A stretch of 64,000 bases of DNA from Streptomyces netropsis (GCF_014203545.1 NZ_JACHJG010000015.1:124001-188000), one strand, 5' to 3'; counted from the first letter of the stretch, positions 32,448 to 41,892 are shown. Made by a program: numbers and translations. Notes: generated by a model not told the origin, from the sequence alone.

Positions 32448-33152
32448 CTAGGACCAGGACGCCACGAAGTACCCCACGCCGTAGGGCGCGTCGTCGTAGA
32501 GCAGCTGCCCGGCCAGTCCGGCGCCCTCGGCCGCGCCCGCGAGCACCTGCCAGGGGGCGCGGCCGGCGGCCTTCAGTTCCCGGGCCAGCTCCGGGTCGAG
32601 CGCGGCGAGCGCCGTGGTGTCGGCGGAGCTGAGCGCCCGAGCCGCCCCCGCGTCGAACGCGGCGGCCCGATCGTCGAGATAGCCCGGTGCCTTGAGGGTG
32701 CGGCAGGCACTGCCGTCGCCCATCGCGAGGACCGCGACCCGCTCGGCCCCCGCGGCCAGCTCCCGGCCGGTCTCCAGGCACCGCGCGGCGTCCAGCGGCT
32801 CGTCCACGCCCAGGCCCTCCACCGGCGCGGTGGACCAGCTCGTGCGTCCCAGCAGCCAGGCGGCCACGGCGAGGGCCTGCGGCAGTTCCCGCTCTCCCGT
32901 GGGCTCGCCCGGGCCGAGGCGTACGTCGACGTCGACGCCGAAGCTGCGGAACGATCCCGCCGCGCCGTGCGGGTACGGGCCGGGGGCCGCGGCGGGGCCG
33001 ACGACGACGAGCCGGTCGGGGCGGGCGGCGGCGAGTACGGCCACGGCGTCCAGGCACGCGGCCCGCAAGGCGTCCAGTTCGGGTGCGGCCCCGGCGGCGA
33101 CCTCCGGGACGAGCAACGGCGGACAGGGGCAGACGGCGGCGGCGACAAGCAT
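32448..33152 (-). CDS. Class III extradiol dioxygenase-like (LigB-fold) protein
   Basis: 234 residues of a family annotated in Streptomyces as class III extradiol dioxygenase subunit B-like. The start LVAAAVCPCPPLLVPEV and the internal RLVVVGPAAAPG fit the fold. The metal-ligand histidines of true LigB enzymes are not obvious: few His are present and only one (YPHGAAG) is well placed. It may therefore not be a dioxygenase; the MEMO1 relatives of this fold have other roles. Start ATG 33152. It follows miaB on the same strand after 114 nt. Confidence 0.7.
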   Translation of the reverse strand: MLVAAAVCPCPPLLVPEVAAGAAPELDALRAACLDAVAVLAAARPDRLVVVGPAAAPGPYPHGAAGSFRSFGVDVDVRLGPGEPTGERELPQALAVAAWLLGRTSWSTAPVEGLGVDEPLDAARCLETGRELAAGAERVAVLAMGDGSACRTLKAPGYLDDRAAAFDAGAARALSSADTTALAALDPELARELKAAGRAPWQVLAGAAEGAGLAGQLLYDDAPYGVGYFVASWS

Positions 33153-33266
33153 GATCCGCAGCCTAGTGGGGCGACGGGCGCGGGTCGCGGCGGGCACTCG
33201 GCACACCCGGGAGGTCATCCGCCCCGGACGGCGCGGGGAGCGGCCGGAGCCGCCCCCGGGCCGCCG

Positions 33267-34754
33267 TCAGACGATGCTGCAGCCGCCCGTCGGCGCGGGC
33301 AGCGGAGCCGGGGCACCGATGCCCGGCAGGCCCAGCATGACGCCCGCCTTCTCGGCCGGAGCGGCGGTGCGCTTCTCCCACGCGTCGCCCGCGCGCGTGC
33401 GGCGCACGCCCGTGGTGGGGCCTTCGGCCAGCAGGTGGTGCGGTGCGGCGTAGGTGATCTCGACGGTCACGACGTCGCCCGGGCGCACCGGCTGCTCGGG
33501 CTTGGTGAAGTGCACGAGGCGGTTGTCGGGGGCGCGGCCGGAGAGGCGGTGCGTGGCGCCGTCCTTGCGGCCCTCGCCCTCGGCGACCATGACATCGAGG
33601 GTGCGGCCGACCTGCTTCTTGTTCTCGCTCCAGGAGATCTCCTCCTGGAGGGCGACGAGGCGTTCGTAGCGCGCCTGGACGACCTCCTTGGGGATCTGTC
33701 CCTCCATGTCGGCCGCCGGCGTGCCGGGGCGCTTGGAGTACTGGAACGTGAAGGCGTTCGCGAAGCGGGCCTCGCGCACGACGTGCATGGTCTGCTCGAA
33801 GTCCTCCTCGGTCTCGCCGGGGAAGCCCACGATGATGTCGGTGGAGATCGCGGCGTCCGGCATCGCGGCCCGGACCTTCTCGATGATCCCGAGGAAGCGC
33901 TCCTGCCGGTACGAGCGGCGCATCGCCTTGAGCACGGTGTCCGAACCGGACTGGAGCGGCATGTGCAGCTGCGGCATCACGTTCGGCGTCTCGGCCATGG
34001 CGGCGATGACGTCGTCGGTGAAGTCACGCGGGTGCGGGGAGGTGAAGCGGACGCGCTCCAGGCCCTCGATCCCGCCGCAGGCGCGCAGCAGCTTGGAGAA
34101 CGCCTCGCGGTCACCGAGGTCCGAGCCGTACGCGTTCACGTTCTGGCCGAGCAGGGTGATCTCGGAGACGCCCTCGGAGACCAGCGTCTCGACCTCGGCG
34201 AGGATGTCGCCGGGCCGGCGGTCCTCCTCCTTGCCGCGCAGCGCCGGGACGATGCAGAAGGTGCAGGTGTTGTTGCAGCCCACGGAGATGGAGACCCAGG
34301 CGGCGTACGCGGACTCGCGGCGGGTCGGCAGCGTGGAGGGGAACGCCTCCAGCGACTCGGCGATCTCGACCTGCGCCTCTTCCTGGATGCGGGCGCGCTC
34401 CAGCAGGACGGGCAGCTTGCCGATGTTGTGCGTGCCGAAGACGACGTCGACCCACGGGGCCCGCTTGACGATGGTGTCGCGGTCCTTCTGGGCGAGGCAG
34501 CCGCCGACGGCGATCTGCATGCCGGGCCGCTTCGTCTTCATGGGGGCCAGCCGGCCGAGGTTGCCGTACAGCTTGTTGTCGGCGTTCTCCCGCACCGCGC
34601 AGGTGTTGAAGACGACGACGTCGGCATCGCCCTCCGCGGTCCCCTCGGGCGCGCGGACATAGCCCGCGTCCTCCAGCAGGCCGGACAGCCGCTCGGAGTC
34701 ATGGACGTTCATCTGGCACCCGTAGGTGCGCACCTCGTATGTCTTCGCACTCAT
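33267..34754 (-). CDS. miaB: tRNA-2-methylthio-N6-dimethylallyladenosine synthase
   Basis: Radical-SAM methylthiotransferase that adds a methylthio group to C2 of the A37 modified by MiaA. The 495-residue protein has the N-terminal UPF0004 domain with three cluster-binding cysteines (YGCQMNVHD, FNTCAVREN, VGGCLAQ), the radical-SAM CNNTCTFC motif, and a TRAM domain near 380-445. The C-terminal 45 residues are an actinobacterial Ala/Pro-rich tail. ATG 34754 (MSAKTYEVRTYGC) is the only sensible start. The gene sits in the dapF-miaA-miaB neighbourhood typical of Streptomyces. Confidence 0.96.
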   Translation of the reverse strand: MSAKTYEVRTYGCQMNVHDSERLSGLLEDAGYVRAPEGTAEGDADVVVFNTCAVRENADNKLYGNLGRLAPMKTKRPGMQIAVGGCLAQKDRDTIVKRAPWVDVVFGTHNIGKLPVLLERARIQEEAQVEIAESLEAFPSTLPTRRESAYAAWVSISVGCNNTCTFCIVPALRGKEEDRRPGDILAEVETLVSEGVSEITLLGQNVNAYGSDLGDREAFSKLLRACGGIEGLERVRFTSPHPRDFTDDVIAAMAETPNVMPQLHMPLQSGSDTVLKAMRRSYRQERFLGIIEKVRAAMPDAAISTDIIVGFPGETEEDFEQTMHVVREARFANAFTFQYSKRPGTPAADMEGQIPKEVVQARYERLVALQEEISWSENKKQVGRTLDVMVAEGEGRKDGATHRLSGRAPDNRLVHFTKPEQPVRPGDVVTVEITYAAPHHLLAEGPTTGVRRTRAGDAWEKRTAAPAEKAGVMLGLPGIGAPAPLPAPTGGCSIV

Positions 34755-34909
34755 CTCAATCGACCAGGGTACGTGGTCGCTCGGACAACCCGCCCCCTCC
34801 CCGCGCGGTCCGGGCCGGGGCCGGGCGGGGAGCGGGGGCCGTGATGGTCCCCGATGGTCACGGTTTGGGGCCTGGTCCGTATCCACGCGGACTGGCAGTA
34901 TCCGCACCC

Positions 34910-35908
34910 ATGGCTCCCCGACTCCCGCACGTCGACCGGTGCCGTGCCCTGCGAGCGGGCGCGGTGGCCGCCGTCGTGCTCGCACTCCTGGCCTGGTGGC
35001 TGTGGCCGTTCGGCGGCGAGACCTCGCCGAGGGGACGGATGTCGTTCGCGACCGGGGTGCCGACCGGGGTGTACGCGAAGTACGGCGCTCTCCTCCAGGA
35101 GGATCTGGCCCGCGACCTGCCCGAGCTGGAGGTGCGGCTCAGGGAGAGCCAGGGGTCCTTGGACAATCTGCGGCAGCTCACGACCGGCAGGGCCGACTTC
35201 ACCCTGGCCACCGCGGACTCGGTCGCGACCTACCGCGCCTCGGGGCGGGAGGGGGCGCGCTCACTGCGCGCCTGCGCCCGGCTGTACGACGACTACATGC
35301 AGCTGGTGGTGGAGAAGGACTCGAAGGTGGGGTCCGCGCGGGACCTCAAGGGCAAGCGGGTCGGCGTGGGCACGGACGAGTCGGGGGTGCAGCTGATCAC
35401 CCGGCGGCTGCTGCGGGCCGCGGGGGTCGACTTCGACAAGGACATCACCCCGGTGCGGGTGGGCATCGACCAGATGCCGGGCCTGCTGGAGAAGGGCGAC
35501 ATCGACGCCTTCTTCTGGTCCGGCGGGCTGCCCACCAACGCCGTGCAGACCCTGGGGAGGCGGATGCAGATCCGTCTGGTGCAGCTCGGTGACCTGATAG
35601 CGCCGCTGCACGCCCTCGGCGGGAACACGCGCTACTACAGGGCGGCCGTCATGCCCGCGGACGCCTACCCGGAGCTGCGGGCCACGCAGGCCGTGAAGAC
35701 GATCGCCGTCGCGAACCTCCTGGTCACCATGGACCACGCCGACCCCGAACTCACGGAGCGGATCACCCGCTCGGTGATACACAGCCGCGACCGGATCGGC
35801 GTCAAGGTCCACGCGGCGCAGAAGGTGGACCTGCGGACGGCGGTCTTCACCGATCCGCTGCCGCTGCACGCGGGCGCGCGGCGCTATTACATGTCGGTCA
35901 AGCCGTGA
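34910..35908 (+). CDS. TAXI-family (TRAP-type) solute-binding protein, membrane-anchored
   Basis: 332 residues. An N-terminal hydrophobic segment (about 18-34, GAVAAVVLALLAWWLWPF) is an uncleaved anchor or signal peptide. The rest is a periplasmic-binding fold of the TAXI type: FATGVPTGVYAKYG, LRQLTTGRADFTLATADS, LKGKRVGVGTDESG and IDAFFWSGGLPTNAV. TAXI proteins normally feed a TRAP permease; none is present. The gene is convergent with the adjacent sensor kinase, only 33 nt between stops. A role as extracytoplasmic sensor for that kinase is plausible. A -10-like CAGTAT lies 8 nt before the ATG at 34910, so the transcript may be leaderless. Confidence 0.82.
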   Translation: MAPRLPHVDRCRALRAGAVAAVVLALLAWWLWPFGGETSPRGRMSFATGVPTGVYAKYGALLQEDLARDLPELEVRLRESQGSLDNLRQLTTGRADFTLATADSVATYRASGREGARSLRACARLYDDYMQLVVEKDSKVGSARDLKGKRVGVGTDESGVQLITRRLLRAAGVDFDKDITPVRVGIDQMPGLLEKGDIDAFFWSGGLPTNAVQTLGRRMQIRLVQLGDLIAPLHALGGNTRYYRAAVMPADAYPELRATQAVKTIAVANLLVTMDHADPELTERITRSVIHSRDRIGVKVHAAQKVDLRTAVFTDPLPLHAGARRYYMSVKP

Positions 35909-35941
35909 GGCGACCCGCAGGTCGCGCCCTGAGCGGGCCCC

Positions 35942-37390
35942 TCAGGCCCTGACGCGGCCGCCCGGCTGTCCCTTGCGGCCTCCGGTGTCGCCGGCGCCGT
36001 CGCGCGGCACCGCGATCGTCGCCCGCAGTCCGTTGGGCTCGTTCGGCGCGTACGAGAGGGTGGCGCCGCCCGCCGCGAGGAGGGCGCGGCTGATGGACAG
36101 GCCGAGGCCGGAGCCGGAGACGTTCTGGTGGCGGTTGCTGCGCCAGAAGCGGTCACCGATCCGGTTGAGCTCGTCCTCGGTGAGTCCCGGACCGCCGTCG
36201 GCGACCGTGATGCAGATGCTGTCGCCGCCGACCTCGACGGTGACCTCCACGCGCGCGTGTGCGGGCGTGAACTTCAGCGCGTTGTCCACCACCGCGTCGA
36301 GCGCGCTGGAGAGCGCGATCGGATCGGCCCAGCCGGTGACGGCGACCGGGCCGCTGTAGGTCAGGGTGACCTGCTCCCGGTCGGCGACCGGGGACCAGGA
36401 GCCCACCCGGTCGGTGACGATCTCGGCTATGTCGGTCAGCTGGAGGTCGCTCTCGGCGTGCTCGGCCAGGGCCAGGTCCAGGAGGTCGTCGAGGACCCGG
36501 GCGAGCCGCTTGCCCTCGGTGCGCACCGAGGCGATCTCCTCGTGGCCGTCGGGGAGGTCCAGGGCGAGCAGCTCGATGCGCAGCAGCAGGGCGGCGAGCG
36601 GGTTGCGCAGTTGGTGCGAGGCGTCGGCGACGAAGGCGCGCTGCTGTTCCAGGACTTCCTCGACGTTGTCGGCCATCTCGTTGAACGAGCGGGCCAGGCG
36701 GCGTAGTTCGGGTGGCCCGCTGGACACCGCGACGCGGGAGTTCAGTGCTCCGGTGGCGATGCCGTGCGCGGCCACGTCGAGCGTCCGCACGGGCCGCAGC
36801 ACCCAGCCGGTGAGGCGGAAGGCGGCCCCCACGGCCAGTAACATCGCCGCGGTCTCGCCCGCCGCGAGCAGCAGCCAGGAGTGCAGGATGCGGGAGCGCA
36901 GTTTCCCCGTGGGCGATTCGGTGACGACGACCGCGACGACGTCACCGTCGCGGATGACGGGCGAGGCGACGGCGAGCCGGCCGCCCCGCCAGGGCAGGAC
37001 CTGACCGGGGTCGTGGCTGCGGCGCCCGGCGAGCGCCTCCTGGAACGCCTGCCGGCCCTCCCCCTCGGGTGGTACGGACCATCCCGCGGGGGCGACGGCC
37101 ATGGCCCGCCCGTCGCGGTAGAAGACGCCTACGCGTATGTCGTACAGATCCTCGTAGCGGGCGAGTTCGGACCGCAGGGTCGTCAGCCGCTCGTCCGCCT
37201 CACCCGCGGGCCCGAACTGCCGGGTGGTGACGAACTGGGCGAGAGCGGCGAACCGGGCGGTGTCGTCGATCCGGTCGACCACCACCCGCTGCTGCTGAAC
37301 CGCGGCGATGCCCGCCCCGAGCGGGAAGCCCAGGGCCAGCAGGACGCCCGCCATGAGGACGATGAGCAGCGGGAGGAGTCGGGTGCGCAC
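35942..37390 (-). CDS. gluK: Sensor histidine kinase (GluK-like)
   Basis: 482-residue membrane kinase: TM1 about 5-27, extracytoplasmic domain about 30-165, TM2 about 170-192, HAMP, HisKA with phospho-acceptor His259 in DASHQLRNPLAAL, and an HATPase domain with VVDNALKFTP, DGGPGL and GSGLGLS. It starts at GTG 37390, 15 nt after the response-regulator gene. The pair stands divergent to gluABCD, as described for GluR-GluK of S. coelicolor, which senses glutamate and controls its uptake. The gene name is assigned by this context. Unusually, a binding-protein gene follows immediately. Confidence 0.88.
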   Translation of the reverse strand: MRTRLLPLLIVLMAGVLLALGFPLGAGIAAVQQQRVVVDRIDDTARFAALAQFVTTRQFGPAGEADERLTTLRSELARYEDLYDIRVGVFYRDGRAMAVAPAGWSVPPEGEGRQAFQEALAGRRSHDPGQVLPWRGGRLAVASPVIRDGDVVAVVVTESPTGKLRSRILHSWLLLAAGETAAMLLAVGAAFRLTGWVLRPVRTLDVAAHGIATGALNSRVAVSSGPPELRRLARSFNEMADNVEEVLEQQRAFVADASHQLRNPLAALLLRIELLALDLPDGHEEIASVRTEGKRLARVLDDLLDLALAEHAESDLQLTDIAEIVTDRVGSWSPVADREQVTLTYSGPVAVTGWADPIALSSALDAVVDNALKFTPAHARVEVTVEVGGDSICITVADGGPGLTEDELNRIGDRFWRSNRHQNVSGSGLGLSISRALLAAGGATLSYAPNEPNGLRATIAVPRDGAGDTGGRKGQPGGRVRA

Positions 37391-37405
37391 GAGCTCATAC
37401 TGCCG

Positions 37406-38113
37406 TCAGACGGCCGGAACGACGATTTTGTAACCGACGCCACGGACCGTTTCGATGAGCGCGGGCATGCGCAACTTGGCCCGCAGTGAGGCGACGTGCA
37501 CCTCGAGGGTGCGGCCGGTCCCCTCCCAACTGGTCCGCCACACCTCGCTGATGATCTGCTCGCGGCGGAAGACGACGCCCGGGCGCTGGGCGAGCAGCGC
37601 GAGCAGGTCGAATTCCTTGCGGGTGAGCGGGACGGTGGAGCCGCTCACGGAGACGTGGCGGTTGGGAAGTTCGATGGTCAGCGCCCCGAGCCGTAGCGCG
37701 CACGGGGAATCCGCCTCGTGCGGCTCACCGGGGGCGTTGTCGGCGGGCGGGGTGCGCCGGGCCACCGCGTGGATGCGGGCGAGCAGCTCGCCGGTGTCGT
37801 AGGGCTTGACCACGTAGTCGTCGGCGCCGAGGTTCAGGCCGTGGATCTTCGATCGGGTGTCGGCGCGGGCCGTCACCATGATCACGGGCGTGGTGGTGCG
37901 CTTGCGGATCTTGCCGCACACCTCGAAGCCGTCCTGGTCGGGCAGGCCGAGGTCGAGCAGCACGACGCCGAAGGGCGCGCGCTCGGCCGGCAGCAGGGCC
38001 TGCAGGGCCTCCTCCCCGCTGCGGGCATGGGTGACCTGGAAGCCGTGCCTGGCCAATACCGCGGACAGGGCCGCGGCGACGTGGTCGTCGTCTTCTACGA
38101 GCAGGAGTCTCAT
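37406..38113 (-). CDS. gluR: OmpR-type response regulator (GluR-like)
   Basis: 235 residues: receiver domain with acidic pocket (VEDDD), phospho-acceptor Asp54 in VVLLDLGLPD and Lys in YVVKPYD, then a winged-helix DNA-binding domain ending RTLEVHVASLRAKL. It starts with ATG 38113 and its stop lies 15 nt before the kinase GTG, so they form an operon. In S. coelicolor the GluR orthologue activates the divergent gluABCD operon; the 265-nt gap up to gluA is where its site should be, but I could not identify a repeat with confidence. Confidence 0.9.
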   Translation of the reverse strand: MRLLLVEDDDHVAAALSAVLARHGFQVTHARSGEEALQALLPAERAPFGVVLLDLGLPDQDGFEVCGKIRKRTTTPVIMVTARADTRSKIHGLNLGADDYVVKPYDTGELLARIHAVARRTPPADNAPGEPHEADSPCALRLGALTIELPNRHVSVSGSTVPLTRKEFDLLALLAQRPGVVFRREQIISEVWRTSWEGTGRTLEVHVASLRAKLRMPALIETVRGVGYKIVVPAV

Positions 38114-38378
38114 CGGCCCCCCTCCGGGTGGCTGTGGCGTGACACCGCATCCACGCCGATGGACGCCCGGCGCGTCAAGGGGGTTCCGGCCTTGAAGGGG
38201 TTTCCGTTATGGACCCGGTACGCCCGCGCGTCCGGAGTGTGGCCCTGGGGCCCCGTTCACGCGGAGTGTCCGTTCGAGTCCGTATCGTTATGCTCAATTT
38301 CCGCTCAGATGTAATGACGCTGGTCGTCACGGCTCATTAGGGTCCACCCCAATCGAGGAGGACGGAGCGAGAACGCCG

Positions 38379-39155
38379 ATGAGCGAAGTATCGGTGACCA
38401 AGGACGCGACCCCCGTCGCGGACGCACTGGTCGTCCTGAACAACGTCAACAAGCACTTCGGCGCGCTGCATGTGCTCCAGGACATCGACCTGACCATCGC
38501 GCGCGGCGAGGTAGTCGTCGTCATCGGGCCCTCGGGGTCCGGTAAGTCGACCCTGTGCCGGACGATCAACCGGCTGGAGACGACCGACTCCGGCACGATC
38601 AGCATCGACGGCAAGCCGCTGCCCCAGGAGGGCAGGGAGCTGGCACGGCTGCGCGCGGATGTGGGCATGGTCTTCCAGTCCTTCAACCTCTTCGCGCACA
38701 AGACCGTGCTGGAGAACGTGACGCTGGGCCAGGTCAAGGTCCGCAAGACGGACCGCAAGACGGCCGAGACGAAGGCCCGTTCGCTGCTCGACCGGGTCGG
38801 CGTGGGCGCCCAGGCGGACAAGTACCCGGCGCAGCTCTCCGGTGGCCAGCAGCAGCGCGTGGCGATAGCCCGGGCACTGGCCATGGACCCCAAGGTCATG
38901 CTCTTCGACGAGCCGACCTCGGCCCTGGACCCGGAGATGATCAATGAGGTGCTGGAGGTCATGCGGCAGCTCGCGGCGGACGGCATGACGATGGTCGTCG
39001 TCACGCACGAGATGGGCTTCGCGCGCTCCGCCGCGAACCGTGTCGTCTTCATGGCGGACGGGAAGATCGTCGAAGAGGCGCGCCCGGACCAGTTCTTCGC
39101 CAACCCGCGCAGCGACCGGGCGAAGGACTTCCTCTCGAAGATCCTCCACCACTGA
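38379..39155 (+). CDS. gluA: Glutamate ABC transporter ATP-binding protein
   Basis: 258-residue ATPase of a polar amino acid importer. Walker A is GPSGSGKST (50-58), signature LSGGQQQR and Walker B VMLFDEPTSALDPE; the D- and H-loops are intact. It powers the import of glutamate through GluC and GluD. Start ATG 38379 with GAGCGAGAA upstream. First gene of gluABCD, divergent from the GluR/GluK-like pair. Confidence 0.95.
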   Translation: MSEVSVTKDATPVADALVVLNNVNKHFGALHVLQDIDLTIARGEVVVVIGPSGSGKSTLCRTINRLETTDSGTISIDGKPLPQEGRELARLRADVGMVFQSFNLFAHKTVLENVTLGQVKVRKTDRKTAETKARSLLDRVGVGAQADKYPAQLSGGQQQRVAIARALAMDPKVMLFDEPTSALDPEMINEVLEVMRQLAADGMTMVVVTHEMGFARSAANRVVFMADGKIVEEARPDQFFANPRSDRAKDFLSKILHH

Positions 39156-39270
39156 TCGATTCCGGCCGCGCTTCGCGGACCGCCTTTTACCCCTACCCCC
39201 TTTTCCCCCGCCGGGCCGCCGGCGGTTTCGACCACCCAGCGGACACCCGCAGACGCAAAGGATGTTCACC

Positions 39271-40191
39271 ATGAAGCTCCGCAAAACCGCCGCAGCGGCC
39301 GCCGTGGTGCTGGCGCTCACCGCGTCCGCGACCGCCTGCGGCAAGTCGGGCAGCCCCGATGACGAGAGCGACAAGGCCAGCGGCGGCGCGTCGGCACCGA
39401 CCCTGCCGACGTACAAGGTGAACTCCGCCGCCGATGTGAAGGACTCGCCCGTCTTCGAGAAGATCAAGGGCAAGACGATCACCATCGGCACCAAGGCCGA
39501 CCAGCCCGGCCTCGGTTTCGAGAACCCCGGCACCAAGAAGCGCTCCGGCTTCGACGTGGAGATCGCCCGCATGATCGCGGCCGACCTCGGCTTCGACGAG
39601 GCGCACATCAAGTTCAAGACGGTCCCCTCCGAGGCCCGCGAGACGCAGATCGCCAGTGGCGGCGTGGATCTGTACGTCGGCACGTACACGATCAACGACG
39701 AGCGCAAGAAGCAGGTCGGCTTCGGCGGCCCGTACTACATCGCCGGCCAGGACCTGCTGGTGAAGGCCGACAGCGACATCAAGGGCCCGGACGACCTCAA
39801 GGGCAAGAAGGTCTGCTCGGCGACCGGCTCCACGCCGCTCAAGCGGATCAAGGAAGCCAAGTACGGGGTGGGCGAGGCCAAGGCGCAGCAGGGCTACCAG
39901 CTCTGTGTGCAGGACCTGGTCAACGGCTCGGTCGACGCCGTCACCACGGACGACTCGATCCTCAAGGGCTACGCCGCGGAGAACAAGGGCGCCCTGAAGG
40001 TCGTCGGCGCTCCGTTCTCCAAGGAGCCGTACGGCGTCGGCCTGATGAAGGACGACAAGGCGCTGCGCGACGCGGTCAACAACGCCATCGAGGCGCACAT
40101 GAAGAGCGGCGACTGGAAGAAGGCGTACGACGCCACGCTCGGTCTCTCCGGGGCCGCCGCCCAGACCCCGCCCGCGGTCGACCGCTACTGA
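39271..40191 (+). CDS. gluB: Glutamate-binding lipoprotein
   Basis: 306 residues. Signal peptide 1-22 with lipobox TATAC and lipidated Cys23. The type-3 binding fold shows GFDVEIARMIAADLGF, the ligand Arg in PSEARETQIASGGVD, and DDLKGKKVCSATGSTP. Disulfide-capable Cys pair in KVCSATG and YQLCVQD. ATG 39271 is preferred over ATG 39262 because AAAGGA then has normal spacing. It lies 115 nt after gluA and is followed by a large hairpin, which may raise GluB level over the permeases. Confidence 0.94.
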   Translation: MKLRKTAAAAAVVLALTASATACGKSGSPDDESDKASGGASAPTLPTYKVNSAADVKDSPVFEKIKGKTITIGTKADQPGLGFENPGTKKRSGFDVEIARMIAADLGFDEAHIKFKTVPSEARETQIASGGVDLYVGTYTINDERKKQVGFGGPYYIAGQDLLVKADSDIKGPDDLKGKKVCSATGSTPLKRIKEAKYGVGEAKAQQGYQLCVQDLVNGSVDAVTTDDSILKGYAAENKGALKVVGAPFSKEPYGVGLMKDDKALRDAVNNAIEAHMKSGDWKKAYDATLGLSGAAAQTPPAVDRY

Positions 40192-40210
40192 CCAGCGGTG
40201 CCTGATCGGT

Positions 40211-40269
40211 GCCGCGCCGGCGAGGTCCGGCCCCCGGGGTGACCCGGGGGCCGGGCGCCCCGGCGCGGC
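40211..40269 (+). terminator. Large nested hairpin between gluB and gluC
   Basis: Inner stem CCGGCCCCCGGG/CCCGGGGGCCGG over a 4-nt loop, outer stem GCCGCGCCGG/CCGGCGCGGC. It is inside an operon, 20 nt after gluB and 31 nt before the gluC start. Likely a partial terminator or a 3'-end stabiliser of the gluAB transcript. Confidence 0.7.
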
Positions 40270-40299
40270 TGCCCGCCACGCGATTTCCGGAGAAGTGAC

Positions 40300-40950
40300 T
40301 TGAACGTTCTGTCGGACAACTTCGCGATGTTCCGCGAAGGATTTCTCGGCACCGTCGAGCTGACGGCGCTGAGCGCGGCGCTCGCCCTGGTGCTGGGCAC
40401 CCTGATCGCGGCGTTCCGCGTTTCTCCGGTGCCCGCGCTGCGAATATTCGGCACCGCCTGGGTGACGCTGTTGCGCAACACCCCGCTGGTGCTGCTCTTC
40501 CTCGCCGTCACCCTGGGGCTGCCCGCGCTCGGGCTCAAGGGCTGGGACTCCTTCTGGCTCGCCGTCATGGCGCTGGGCTGCTACACCTCGGCGTTCATCT
40601 GCGAGGCCATCCGGTCCGGCATCAACACGGTGCCGGTGGGCCAGGCCGAGGCCGCCCGCTCGATCGGCATGACCTTCAACCAGACCCTGGGCCAGATAGT
40701 CCTGCCGCAGGCGGCCCGGACGGCGATTCCGCCCATCGGCAGCCTGATGATCGCCCTCGCCAAGAACACGGCGATCGCCTCGGGCTTCAACGTCACGGAG
40801 CTCGGCTCCGTGCAGAAGACCCTCAACGCCGCCTCGGGCTATGACATTTACGTGATCTTCCTGTGGATCGCGGTCTGCTACATCATCATCACTTTCACGA
40901 TCAGCGGTCTCTTCCGACTGCTGGAGAACCGGCTGGCGGTGGCCCGATGA
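40300..40950 (+). CDS. gluC: Glutamate ABC transporter permease
   Basis: 216-residue membrane permease with about five spans. The EAA loop that contacts GluA reads QAEAARSIGMTFNQTLGQIV. Start is TTG 40300 with CGGAGAAG 6 nt upstream; no ATG or GTG is better. Its last codons overlap gluD by ATGA, so the two permeases are translationally coupled and probably form a heterodimer. Confidence 0.93.
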   Translation: MNVLSDNFAMFREGFLGTVELTALSAALALVLGTLIAAFRVSPVPALRIFGTAWVTLLRNTPLVLLFLAVTLGLPALGLKGWDSFWLAVMALGCYTSAFICEAIRSGINTVPVGQAEAARSIGMTFNQTLGQIVLPQAARTAIPPIGSLMIALAKNTAIASGFNVTELGSVQKTLNAASGYDIYVIFLWIAVCYIIITFTISGLFRLLENRLAVAR

Positions 40951-41831
40951 CCTCGAGCGTCCTGTACGACGTACCGGGCCCCAGGGCCAAGGTCCGCAAC
41001 CGGGTCTACGGCGTCGTGTCCGCCGTCGCCATCCTCGGCCTGATCGCCTTCATCGTCTACAAGCTCGACTCGACCGGCCAGTTCCAGGCCGGCCTGTGGG
41101 ACGACTACGAGTACGCCGACACACAGCAGCGGATCCTCGACGGTCTGCTGACGACACTGAAGACGTTCGCGATCGCCGCGGTGCTCTCCGTGGTGCTCGG
41201 CACCGTGCTCGCGACGGGCCGGCTCTCCGACCACAAGCCCGTGCGCTGGGTGGCCACCACGGTCGTGGAGTTCTTCCGCGCCATGCCGCTGCTCATCATG
41301 ATCTTCCTGCTCTACGCGGCGGTCTTCACCTCCGAGCCGATGTGGGCCCTGGTCATCGGCCTGACCCTGTACAACGGCTCGGTGCAGGCGGAGATCTTCC
41401 GGTCCGGCATCAACGCCGTGCCCCGCGGGCAGAGCGAGGCGGCGTACGCGATCGGGCTGCGCAAGACCCAGGTGATGACGGGCGTACTCGTCCCGCAGGC
41501 CGTCCGCTCGATGCTGCCGTCGATCATCAGCCAGCTCGTGGTGACCCTCAAGGACACCTCGCTCGGGTTCATCATCCTGTACGAGGAGCTGCTGTTCGTC
41601 GGTAAGGCGTTCGCCCAGCAGACCCCGCCCGTGAACGGCGTCTACGCCTTCATCCCGATGGTGATCGTCTTCGGTTCGATCTACATCCTGCTCTGTCTGG
41701 CCCTGTCCTCCGTCGCCACTTGGGTCGAACGGCGCACAAAGCGCTCGCGCAAGGGCTCCCCTCCCGCGATGCCCGCCGACGACCCGAGCATCACCAACGG
41801 GATGGGGGGCGCCGGGGGCCAAACGGCCTAG
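40947..41831 (+). CDS. gluD: Glutamate ABC transporter permease
   Basis: 294-residue permease, longer than GluC by an N-terminal segment containing one extra span (about 23-42) and a charged C-terminal tail. EAA loop QSEAAYAIGLRKTQVMTGVL. ATG overlaps the gluC stop. A strong hairpin ends the operon 60 nt downstream. Pairs with GluC in the inner membrane. Confidence 0.93.
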   Translation: MTSSVLYDVPGPRAKVRNRVYGVVSAVAILGLIAFIVYKLDSTGQFQAGLWDDYEYADTQQRILDGLLTTLKTFAIAAVLSVVLGTVLATGRLSDHKPVRWVATTVVEFFRAMPLLIMIFLLYAAVFTSEPMWALVIGLTLYNGSVQAEIFRSGINAVPRGQSEAAYAIGLRKTQVMTGVLVPQAVRSMLPSIISQLVVTLKDTSLGFIILYEELLFVGKAFAQQTPPVNGVYAFIPMVIVFGSIYILLCLALSSVATWVERRTKRSRKGSPPAMPADDPSITNGMGGAGGQTA

Positions 41832-41892
41832 ACCGGTGCCGGGCGGCTCCGGCGCGTGACGCCCCAAGCCCGACCGCACGACACGACGGTGA

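Noticed and set aside
33267..33278. MiaB C-terminus ending in CSIV as a CaaX prenylation box
   Set aside because: Bacterial cytosolic enzymes are not processed this way, and similar tails are usual in Streptomyces MiaB.
40192..40299. Riboswitch between gluB and gluC
   Set aside because: The region folds into one G+C hairpin with no conserved ligand-core elements and lies within the operon.
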